DNA from: Acidimicrobiia bacterium
GTDB taxonomy: Bacteria > Actinomycetota > Acidimicrobiia > Acidimicrobiales > Bin134
NCBI GenBank assembly: GCA_009843565.1
Contig: VYDF01000195.1
Location: forward strand, 1-5,356
Length of the DNA: 5,356 nt
Reading direction: 5' to 3'
This document shows, one piece after another, positions 1 to 5,356 of this stretch. The notes under the pieces were generated by a model. The model saw nothing but the letters and a program-made list of their open reading frames with translations. It was not told where the DNA came from and ran no database searches. The translations under genes and the position numbers were made by a program. Numbering within the stretch: the first letter of the stretch is position 1; each line of letters starts with the position of its first letter.

Positions 1-2578
1 GGGCAGGGATGATCCTGGGGCCCCGATTGGCGTTGGTGACCCCGGTCACCAGGGCGCATTGGAATTCCCCCAACTCACCGGGGCCGAAACGAGCAAAGGC
101 GCGACCAGGACGGTGCCGGCCAATGGCCGCGGCCTCGGGGCTGTCGAGCACGTCGACCGAGTCGGCGGCATCCAAAACTCGTAAGGCGATCCGCAGTGCC
201 GTATTGGTGCGAATGTTGGCACTGACCGCCCCCGCGGGCCTCTGGGTGGCCAGCACGAGGTGCATGCCCAGGCTGCGCCCCCGCTGGGCCACGTTCACCA
301 GCGAGTCCATGAAGCCGGGCAGCTCCGCGGCCAAGGCGGCGAACTCGTCGATTATCACCACCAGCCGGGGCAGAGGCGGCCAGGGCTGGTCTACTCCGGA
401 CGCTTGGGAGCGATAGTGGGCCAGGTCGGTGGCCCCACGGTCTCGGAGCACTTGCTCGCGGTAGCGGAGTTCGGCTTCCAGACAGCGCAGGGCCCGCTCA
501 GCCAACCGGTCGTCTAGATCGGTCACCAACCCGACCACTTGGGGCAGGGAGGCGCAGGCGTCGAAGGCGCTGCCCCCCTTGTAGTCCACCAGCACGAAGT
601 TGACCTGTTCGGGGGAGTAGGTGGCGGCCAGCGAAGCCACCAGCGTGCGCAGCAGTTCGCTCTTGCCCGATCCGGTGGTGCCGCCCACCAGAGCATGGGG
701 CCCGTCGGAGGCCAAGTCGGCCATCAGCGGTCCGTGCTCGTCGGCGCCGATTGCGGCAGCAAGATTGTCGTTGCGCTGGTTTTGCCGCCAACGCTTAGCG
801 ACAGCCTCACCCAGCGACGACGAGTCGATATCTGAGCCGACACATGGATCTCGGACTGGGAGGCAAAGAAGGTCGAGCAACGACAAGCGGTCGGGAATGC
901 CTGAACCAGTGCCAGTCTGCTCGGGGTCCTCATAGCGGGCCAGGCTGCGGGCGGTGGTTCGTGCCAGACCCAAGCTCATCCCGGTGGCCAACACCGAATC
1001 GAAGATCTCGCCGGGTAGGGACACCTCGACCGAGCCGGATGAATCGCGGGCCTCGATAATCGCAGTGGCAGCGGCCGGGAGATGATCGACGCTGGAAGCC
1101 AACACGATGGCCGAGACCGGCCCAGCGAATCCTTGGAGCAGGGGACGAAGTGGCGGTGTCCTGCCGGTAGCCAGGTTGTCTCCATCGACCACCACCAGCA
1201 GTTGCGGCCAGGGGGCTTCTCCCCGCCGACCCCAGGCTTCGGCCAGTTCGGCGCAGATCTCGGCCGCCGCGGCGCGGTGGTCGGCGAAAAGGCAAGGCCG
1301 GCCTATGGCCGGGTGGACGGTGTGGGGCAGCCAGGCGGTCCACGCCCAAACCGGCGCGGTCACCTCATCGGCGGCCACCAGTACTGCGAGATCCGCTGGA
1401 CCGTGGAATGCAACCGTCTGGATGAGCAAGCTCCGGGCTATGGCCGTGGTCGCGCTCCGGGGACCCACCAGGCCGACCAGCGTGTCCGGTCCCAAATCCA
1501 CGGCGATTGGCACGTCGGGCAGCGGCCCCAACCGCTCGAATGTGGCGGCGACCTCTTCGGAGGCCTTCGGAGTGGCGCCATCCAACTCGGGGGCAAAGGG
1601 CCGAGAGCCGTGGGCCACAACCAGTGACATGAAATCGACATGGACAGGCCGTCGCTCCCAGAGTCGGATGCTGGGCTGGCGAATCCGCCGGACGGCTTCG
1701 GCCAGATGGGGATGTTGTTCTCGGCAGCGGCGAATTGCCGCACTGTGGGCTGCCTCGGCCGCGGTCTGAAAGCCAACGAGTGACGCCTGAGTACTCCGCC
1801 GGGATCGTCGGCGGTCGAGGCGGTCGCGACGGCGATTGTCAAACCAGGTTGCCCCCATCATCAACGGGCTCAGCAGGGCGAACAGGGCCATGTAGGGGCT
1901 GTAGAGCACGGCCATCAACAACCCGACCAGCAGTGGACCGGCCAGCGCAGCCCAACCGAAGGCCACGGTGCGGGGCGATCGCCGCGGTTCTTCCGCAGGG
2001 GCCGTGAGCAATTCGGGCGCCAAGGGATGTACCGGTCGGGGAGGGCGATTGAAGACGATCCTTCCCGATGCCGTGCGTCCACCCATGGCGGACAGACGAT
2101 TGGGACGATCGTCGGGGACGTCGGATACCTGGATCAACGCAGCACCTAGCCGAAACGGCGCTGAGGACTCCGTCTCCTCGTCACCGATCAAGACCTGATG
2201 GTCCCGGTACTCGATTCGGGCGTGCTGTGGTCGCAACCCGACACCCACCAGCGTCACGTCGGCATCGGGCGATCGGCCCAGAATGAGTCCGTCGGGGGGC
2301 ATGGAGCGTTGCTTGCCCGCGCCCAGACCACCAACCACTTCCAGCGTCCAACCCGGTTGGCCTGGACCGGGGCCGGGCCTGATCCCTACATCGGCACCGT
2401 CGGCTATCCCGGTCTCAACGAGTCGGCGGTCGGCGGTCATCCATTGATCGCCGATCCAGAGCCCGTCAACCGATGGGGGAAGGCCCAGAATCTGAGCCAG
2501 CTCTCCCACGCTGGCGGGCAAACCGCCGGTTATACACAGCTCCTGGGCGCCTTGCGGGCCTTCGTAGAGCAGGCGCAC
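1..2578 (-). CDS. Type VII secretion FtsK/SpoIIIE-family ATPase, EccC/EssC-like (C-terminal part beyond the window)
   Basis: This is the membrane-anchored motor ATPase of a WXG100 (type VII/ESX) secretion system, which uses ATP to export small helical substrates. The frame is open from GTG 2578 to the left edge, giving 859 visible codons; the family is usually about 1,200-1,500 residues, so one or two more ATPase modules probably lie outside. Domains in order: a ubiquitin-like region (about 1-70, with LWIGDQWMTADRRL near residue 40); an FHA domain (about 78-135, G101-R102, H119); two membrane segments (about 206-246); a degenerate nucleotide-binding-like domain (from LVGLVGPRSATTA at 367, no Walker lysine); and an active-looking FtsK domain with Walker A GGTTGSGKSE (632-641), DYKGGSAFD from 665, Walker B VVIIDEF with D744 and E745, and ATQRP (777-781). 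GTG 2578 is the first possible start after the in-frame TGA at 2623-2621, and VRLLYEG reads as the natural beginning of the first domain, although I see no Shine-Dalgarno sequence. It lies 42 bases behind the WXG100 gene and is probably cotranscribed. Family assignment is firm; the eccC/essC subtype is inferred. Confidence 0.93.
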   Translation of the reverse strand, partial: MRLLYEGPQGAQELCITGGLPASVGELAQILGLPPSVDGLWIGDQWMTADRRLVETGIADGADVGIRPGPGPGQPGWTLEVVGGLGAGKQRSMPPDGLILGRSPDADVTLVGVGLRPQHARIEYRDHQVLIGDEETESSAPFRLGAALIQVSDVPDDRPNRLSAMGGRTASGRIVFNRPPRPVHPLAPELLTAPAEEPRRSPRTVAFGWAALAGPLLVGLLMAVLYSPYMALFALLSPLMMGATWFDNRRRDRLDRRRSRRSTQASLVGFQTAAEAAHSAAIRRCREQHPHLAEAVRRIRQPSIRLWERRPVHVDFMSLVVAHGSRPFAPELDGATPKASEEVAATFERLGPLPDVPIAVDLGPDTLVGLVGPRSATTAIARSLLIQTVAFHGPADLAVLVAADEVTAPVWAWTAWLPHTVHPAIGRPCLFADHRAAAAEICAELAEAWGRRGEAPWPQLLVVVDGDNLATGRTPPLRPLLQGFAGPVSAIVLASSVDHLPAAATAIIEARDSSGSVEVSLPGEIFDSVLATGMSLGLARTTARSLARYEDPEQTGTGSGIPDRLSLLDLLCLPVRDPCVGSDIDSSSLGEAVAKRWRQNQRNDNLAAAIGADEHGPLMADLASDGPHALVGGTTGSGKSELLRTLVASLAATYSPEQVNFVLVDYKGGSAFDACASLPQVVGLVTDLDDRLAERALRCLEAELRYREQVLRDRGATDLAHYRSQASGVDQPWPPLPRLVVIIDEFAALAAELPGFMDSLVNVAQRGRSLGMHLVLATQRPAGAVSANIRTNTALRIALRVLDAADSVDVLDSPEAAAIGRHRPGRAFARFGPGELGEFQCALVTGVTNANRGPRIIPA

Positions 2579-2620
2579 GGGCGTTGGGGCAGTAGGCCAG
2601 AGGGCGAGAAGCCAACGCGA

Positions 2621-2890
2621 TCAAACTGAGTCGAGAGCTGCGATGGTGTTCTGGCGCTCGAGGCCCACCGCAGTGGCCAGCTCGGTGAGCGCTTCTTGCA
2701 ACTGTCCTAGAGAGGGCGACCACTGCTCATGCCAGGCGCCGCGGAACCGCTGGGAACGGCTGCCCGTCCAGGTGGTGCCTTCCAGCGTGGCCGTCAGGCG
2801 GGTGCGCAGGTCTTCCACTTGGCCGGCGAACGCGGTGAACTGCTGCTGGAGGTGGTCCATCTCCTCGGTGTTCATGGTGAGAACAGACAT
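2621..2890 (-). CDS. WXG100 (ESAT-6-like) family protein, probable type VII secretion substrate
   Basis: This is a small helical-hairpin protein of 89 residues, close to the usual length of about 100. The hallmark W41-T42-G43 turn sits between two predicted amphipathic helices, and a further aromatic cluster (W53, W57) follows. Members of this family are exported as dimers by the EccC/EssC ATPase, whose gene starts 42 bases downstream. I chose ATG 2890 because GAAAGG lies 7 bases upstream of it; the frame opens earlier, at ATG 2917, but that codon has no ribosome binding site. A later ATG at 2875 is also possible. The C-terminus (IAALDSV) shows no clear YxxxD/E export signal, so the partner of a heterodimer, if there is one, may carry it. 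The 120-residue protein encoded at 4353-4715 is a candidate partner. WXG100 membership is seen in the sequence; its role as exported substrate is inferred from the family and from the neighbour. Confidence 0.92.
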   Translation of the reverse strand: MSVLTMNTEEMDHLQQQFTAFAGQVEDLRTRLTATLEGTTWTGSRSQRFRGAWHEQWSPSLGQLQEALTELATAVGLERQNTIAALDSV

Positions 2891-2897
2891 GGTGAAG

Positions 2898-2903
2898 CCT
2901 TTC
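2898..2903 (-). promoter_or_regulatory. Ribosome binding site of the WXG100 gene
   Basis: GAAAGG on the minus strand lies 7 bases before ATG 2890. It decides the start of the WXG100 gene against the earlier in-frame ATG at 2917, which has only a pyrimidine-rich stretch in front of it. Confidence 0.7.
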
Positions 2904-2941
2904 GTTGGGCTGATCATCGGGAAAGATCAGGCGGGACCTTC

Positions 2942-2970
2942 TTAATAGCCCGTTTTACTTAAGATTACAA
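2942..2970 (-). promoter_or_regulatory. Putative sigma70-type promoter for the WXG100-ATPase operon
   Basis: Reading the minus strand, TTGTAA (2970-2965) and TATTAA (2947-2942) are separated by exactly 17 bases, within a markedly AT-rich patch of an otherwise GC-rich window. Transcription would begin near 2935, leaving a leader of about 45 bases that includes the GAAAGG site. It lies in the 98-base gap between the amidohydrolase stop and the WXG100 start. It would let the secretion pair be expressed apart from the upstream amidohydrolase. This is a motif reading only; an AT-rich spacer can produce such hexamers by chance. Confidence 0.45.
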
Positions 2971-2988
2971 GAGAATTACTGACAATAA

Positions 2989-4320
2989 TTATTTAGCCAT
3001 GTATTCTTCGAAGGCTGCTTTGACCCAGGAGAGATCATCGGCGGCGACCCGCCTGCGGGTGAGCTCCGGATCGATCCCATAGACCCGGGCCGCGTTCAAC
3101 CCGAGGATCTTCTCTTTGATGAGAGGAGTGAGCTCTGGGTAACCGTGACGCTGACGCAGCTCCTCTGGTATTTGAAAGGCCCGAAAGGCGTCGATGAGAG
3201 GTTGAGGCGACCCGTACCAGATCGAGTCGCTTCCCCACAGGACATTGTCCTCGCCCACCGCTTTGAGCAGCTTTCCGAGTACGTGGGCCGCTTCCCGGGG
3301 CCGGCGCAACAGCACATACCAGGTGCTCCCCAGTTCGGCGTAGACATTGCCGCCCGGCCCTGCTCCGGCGTCCGCCAGGCTCTTGATCAAGCGGTCGGTA
3401 CCGGCTGGTTCGCTCTCGTCGTAGGGGCCTTCTTCATCATCGCCAACCGGCGTTTCATACCCCGAGTGGTAGACGAGGAAGTTGATGTCGGGAAAGCTGG
3501 CCGCGGCCGGGCCGATGTCGGCCGGCGAGCCAGCGGGCGCCAAAGCGCTCAGCCCCTTGTGAGCGCAGACGATGCTCACCCCCAGCTCTCGGCTGCCCTC
3601 CAAGAATGGGAGTCCGCACTCTTCGTCGTCGAGCCGCCATCCCGGCTGATCTCCCCACCCTTGGATGGTGTAGACCTTCCACCCCGACGGCCTGTTGTGC
3701 TCGATCAGCGACCCCATCCGATCCAACTCACCCGGTGCATTGGGATGAACAATGGAGTGATTGATCAGCCGTCCGGTGCCTGCCATTCGATCAATCAGCT
3801 CGCGGGTGGCAGCGACTTCGGGGTTGGTGAGGATGCTGTGATCGTCGTCGCCGGGGGTGCATGTGAGCACGGCAGACGCGGTCTCGCTCTCCAAGAAGAT
3901 GTGGCGCAAGTAGTTGCCGAGATCCAGATGGAGCTCTGGGTCGAGCCCATCCCACCGGTCGGGGGCTACGTCGCCGATGAACCACATAATCCCCTCGACG
4001 CCGGGCGCGTGGGCCCGATGGCTAGCGATGTAGTGCGTCTGAACATCGATCACCAGCTCGTCGCCCTGAAATGCCTCAGCGGCAGCTTCCGGGTCGGTCT
4101 CGGCCTGCGGGTCGATCTTGTAGTAACCCCCACCCCAGGCCTCGTCGATGGCCCTCAGTGCGGTCGCCGTCCCCCGCCTGCTCGTTGCATACCGGTACTG
4201 GTTGCGAAGGGTGTCGCCGACGGCCTCCGCCCGGGACACCGCCCGCCCCACGGCCCACCGGTCTCGCCTCGACCAAGCCACAGGCCGGTACTCGTCGTTG
4301 CTGCGCTGTTGCAACAGCAC
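2989..4320 (-). CDS. Amidohydrolase family 2 (metal-dependent TIM-barrel hydrolase)
   Basis: This is a 443-residue protein of the amidohydrolase_2 (ACMSD-like) superfamily, which hydrolyses or decarboxylates small molecules using an active-site metal. The substrate cannot be read from the sequence. The barrel begins near residue 88. Likely metal or active-site positions are the strand-1 motif VIDVQTHYI (D92, Q94, H96), then H254 in CAHKG, H285 in YHSG and D365 in WGSDSIW. The usual first-strand HxH is QxH here. Residues 1-87 are polar and charged, with a twin-arginine S47-R48-R49 but no hydrophobic core, so no export signal is evident and the protein is probably cytoplasmic. GTG 4320 is the first in-frame start after a TGA near 4388; it lacks a Shine-Dalgarno sequence, so a later start (for example GTG at codon 14) is possible. 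It follows the 120-residue gene by 32 bases on the same strand, suggesting cotranscription. The family call is strong and the biological role unknown. Confidence 0.88.
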   Translation of the reverse strand: MLLQQRSNDEYRPVAWSRRDRWAVGRAVSRAEAVGDTLRNQYRYATSRRGTATALRAIDEAWGGGYYKIDPQAETDPEAAAEAFQGDELVIDVQTHYIASHRAHAPGVEGIMWFIGDVAPDRWDGLDPELHLDLGNYLRHIFLESETASAVLTCTPGDDDHSILTNPEVAATRELIDRMAGTGRLINHSIVHPNAPGELDRMGSLIEHNRPSGWKVYTIQGWGDQPGWRLDDEECGLPFLEGSRELGVSIVCAHKGLSALAPAGSPADIGPAAASFPDINFLVYHSGYETPVGDDEEGPYDESEPAGTDRLIKSLADAGAGPGGNVYAELGSTWYVLLRRPREAAHVLGKLLKAVGEDNVLWGSDSIWYGSPQPLIDAFRAFQIPEELRQRHGYPELTPLIKEKILGLNAARVYGIDPELTRRRVAADDLSWVKAAFEEYMAK

Positions 4321-4352
4321 CGGGATCGGCTGAAATCGATTAGGTGAGATGC

Positions 4353-4715
4353 CTATCGAAAGTAGCTTGCTTGCAGCTCCAATTCACGAGCTTCCTCCCG
4401 CAGGGCCGCCTCGGCCGCCATCTCAACTCGGGCCGCGTCGGCATACAGCTCGTCAGCCCGGGCTTGCAGACGGCGGGCCACGTGCTCGATCTCGTAGCGC
4501 AGCCGAACTAGATGGGCGTGCTGGTGGTGGAGTCGCAGCCGACTGGCATCGGCCGCCGCCGATTGCCACACCTCTGGCCCGTGCTGGGCCGCCGCTTGGT
4601 CGAGCACGTGGTCGAGGCCGGGCCAGACCAAATCGACATCAGCCCGCACCTGTTCGCAGGCCGCGGCCCGCTGGCGCAGGTCGCCCGCCAAAGAAAATAA
4701 ATTGTCAGATATCAT
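4353..4715 (-). CDS. Small all-helical protein, WXG100-like, possible type VII secretion partner
   Basis: I cannot assign this 120-residue protein to a named family. It is strongly helical: an N-terminal helix (about 5-45), a proline/glycine break leading to the tryptophan turn GPEVWQSAAAD (46-56), then a long charged helix (about 57-117) rich in alanine, arginine and glutamate, probably a coiled coil. Two helices with a tryptophan turn between them match the WXG100 fold, but here W50-Q51-S52 replaces W-x-G and the second helix is longer than usual. There is no membrane segment or signal peptide. ATG 4715 is preferred because AGGG lies 5 bases upstream; the frame also contains ATG 4733, which has no such site. 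The gene is first in the minus-strand run, followed 32 bases on by the amidohydrolase and further on by WXG100 and the secretion ATPase. A role as secretion substrate, chaperone or WXG100 partner is inferred from shape and context. Confidence 0.75.
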   Translation of the reverse strand: MISDNLFSLAGDLRQRAAACEQVRADVDLVWPGLDHVLDQAAAQHGPEVWQSAAADASRLRLHHQHAHLVRLRYEIEHVARRLQARADELYADAARVEMAAEAALREEARELELQASYFR

Positions 4716-4729
4716 TGGTGCCCTAAAAT
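4702..4729 (+). promoter_or_regulatory. Possible promoter for homoserine dehydrogenase
   Basis: TTGTCA (4702-4707) and TAAAAT (4724-4729) are separated by 16 bases on the plus strand. Transcription would start near 4736, leaving an untranslated leader of about 75 bases before ATG 4813. The -35 element lies inside the first codons of the divergent helical-protein gene. I see no attenuator-like leader peptide or riboswitch in the leader. Confidence 0.4.
4721..4724 (-). promoter_or_regulatory. Likely ribosome binding site of the 120-residue helical protein gene
   Basis: AGGG on the minus strand lies 5 bases before ATG 4715 and favours that start over ATG 4733. It would matter only if the transcript starts upstream of it. 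The best promoter seen for this gene, at 4725-4752, would start the message at or just before the ATG, in which case translation would be leaderless. Confidence 0.45.
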
Positions 4730-4752
4730 ACATATTTCAACAGGAAAATCAA
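4725..4752 (-). promoter_or_regulatory. Possible promoter for the minus-strand run (helical protein, amidohydrolase)
   Basis: On the minus strand TTGATT (4752-4747) and TATTTT (4730-4725) are 16 bases apart. The predicted start of transcription falls close to ATG 4715, which would give a leaderless or nearly leaderless message, common in actinobacteria. Its -10 element overlaps that of the plus-strand promoter proposed for homoserine dehydrogenase. The evidence is weak, from motifs in AT-rich DNA only. Confidence 0.28.
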
Positions 4753-4812
4753 TAAAACTCCGAGACAGGGGAAATCGCACAGAGCAAGACAGACCTAGCC
4801 GGTACGGTGGAG

Positions 4813-5356
4813 ATGGTGAGTGACTCTTCCAAAACGCGAATCGGTGTGGGCGTGCTGGGCTGTGGAAACGTCGGCTCGGCGTTGGTCGGATTGTTGGAAG
4901 AGCAGCAGACGGCGATCGCTGAGCGCACGGGCTTGGAGCTGGACGTTGTGCGAGTAGCGGTGCGAAGCACGTCTCGCGACCGCGACGTGGTCTTGGCCGA
5001 TGGAGTTCTGACCACCGATGCCGCCTCGGTGGTCAACGACCCCCAAGTGGACATGGTGGTGGAGCTGATCGGAGGCATCGAGCCAGCCCGCGAGCTGGTG
5101 TCCACCGCGCTGAAGCTGGGCAAGCCAGTGGTCACCGGCAATAAAGAGCTGCTGGCCAACTACGGCGCCGAGCTGTATGCCGCCGCCGACACCGCAGGCG
5201 TGGATCTGTTGTTCGAGGCCGCGGTCGGCGGCGGGATTCCCCTCATCCGGCCGCTGCGGGAGTCTTTGGCCGCCGAGCCGATCCGCCGGGTGATGGGCAT
5301 CGTCAACGGCACCACCAACTACATCTTGAGCCAGATGACCGAGCACGGCACCAGCT
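4813..5356 (+). CDS. hom: Homoserine dehydrogenase, N-terminal part (continues past the window)
   Basis: The enzyme reduces aspartate semialdehyde to homoserine with NAD(P)H in the cytoplasm, at the branch point of threonine and methionine synthesis. The visible 181 codons hold the NAD(P)-binding Rossmann motif GVLGCGNVG (G16, G18, G21), the conserved VTGNKELLAN segment (K111), EAAVGGGIPLI (from E135) and the signature GIVNGTTNYIL (N165), where the substrate-binding domain begins. The second catalytic lysine and any C-terminal ACT domain lie outside the window; actinobacterial enzymes usually have about 430 residues. The start is uncertain: GTG 4807, ATG 4813 and GTG 4816 are all in frame. 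GGAG at 4809-4812 touches ATG 4813, which is too close for a normal site, and would sit 3 bases from GTG 4816. No start codon lies further upstream before the TAA at 4753. It is divergent from the secretion-type genes and looks like an unrelated housekeeping neighbour. Confidence 0.96.
   Translation, partial: MVSDSSKTRIGVGVLGCGNVGSALVGLLEEQQTAIAERTGLELDVVRVAVRSTSRDRDVVLADGVLTTDAASVVNDPQVDMVVELIGGIEPARELVSTALKLGKPVVTGNKELLANYGAELYAAADTAGVDLLFEAAVGGGIPLIRPLRESLAAEPIRRVMGIVNGTTNYILSQMTEHGTS

Noticed and set aside
9..1842. Several open frames of 130-220 codons on both strands within the ATPase gene (for example 1107-1769 plus, 1082-1627 plus, 930-1349 minus)
   Set aside because: A single minus-strand frame runs without a stop from 2578 to base 1 and carries membrane, Walker A, Walker B and ATQRP motifs at expected spacing, so these are shadows.
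2466..2723. An 85-codon minus-strand frame bridging the end of the WXG100 gene and the start of the ATPase
   Set aside because: It is in a different frame from both genes, has arginine/proline-rich low-complexity content and no ribosome binding site.
2974..2990. Imperfect inverted repeat (attactgacaataat) after the amidohydrolase stop as a terminator
   Set aside because: The stem is only a few A/T pairs with mismatches and no T-tract follows, so it does not support an intrinsic terminator.
3145..4347. A 400-codon open frame on the plus strand opposite the amidohydrolase
   Set aside because: It is an antisense shadow caused by GC-rich codon structure. The minus-strand frame holds all the amidohydrolase motifs, while this translation is proline/arginine/glycine-rich with no recognisable domain.
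4701..4708. The octamer ATTGTCAG, also present in inverted orientation at 2979-2986, so that copies flank the amidohydrolase and helical-protein genes
   Set aside because: Eight bases in two AT-rich spacers is within chance, the similarity does not extend into the flanks, and there is no transposase or target duplication.
4749..5346. Two minus-strand open frames opposite homoserine dehydrogenase (136 and 183 codons)
   Set aside because: The plus-strand frame contains the conserved homoserine dehydrogenase motifs in the right order; the antisense frames have no family features.

Overview
The window comes from a high-GC genome, most likely an actinobacterium. The grounds are strong G/C preference at third codon positions, a GTG start on the ATPase gene, a WXG100 protein next to an EccC/EssC-type FtsK/SpoIIIE ATPase, and only two visibly AT-rich patches (about 2935-2999 and 4690-4760), both at gene boundaries. 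An acidimicrobial-type actinobacterium would fit, but nothing here fixes the taxon.

Layout. Four genes lie on the minus strand. Read right to left they are: a 120-residue helical protein of unknown function (4715-4353), a 443-residue metal-dependent amidohydrolase (4320-2989), an 89-residue WXG100 protein (2890-2621), and the first 859 codons of a membrane-bound type VII secretion ATPase (2578 to beyond base 1). On the plus strand a homoserine dehydrogenase gene starts at about 4813 and runs off the right edge. The 97 bases between the two divergent starts carry plausible promoters in both directions. Bases 1-2578 are one uninterrupted minus-strand reading frame; I found no tRNA, rRNA, CRISPR array, insertion sequence or clear terminator anywhere.

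How the genes fit together. The WXG100 protein and the FtsK/SpoIIIE ATPase are the defining pair of a type VII (ESX/WXG100) secretion locus: the small helical-hairpin protein is the typical substrate or partner and the ATPase drives export across the cytoplasmic membrane. The visible ATPase part has a ubiquitin-like N-terminal region, a forkhead-associated (FHA) domain, two membrane segments, a degenerate nucleotide-binding-like domain, and a first ATPase domain with intact Walker A and B motifs. The 120-residue protein looks like another WXG100-type helical hairpin, so the amidohydrolase is enclosed by secretion-type genes on the same strand. That arrangement is the most unusual point of the window. 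A good sigma70-like promoter after the amidohydrolase suggests that the WXG100-ATPase pair can be transcribed on its own. Homoserine dehydrogenase is a housekeeping gene of threonine/methionine synthesis and probably marks the chromosomal edge of the secretion locus.
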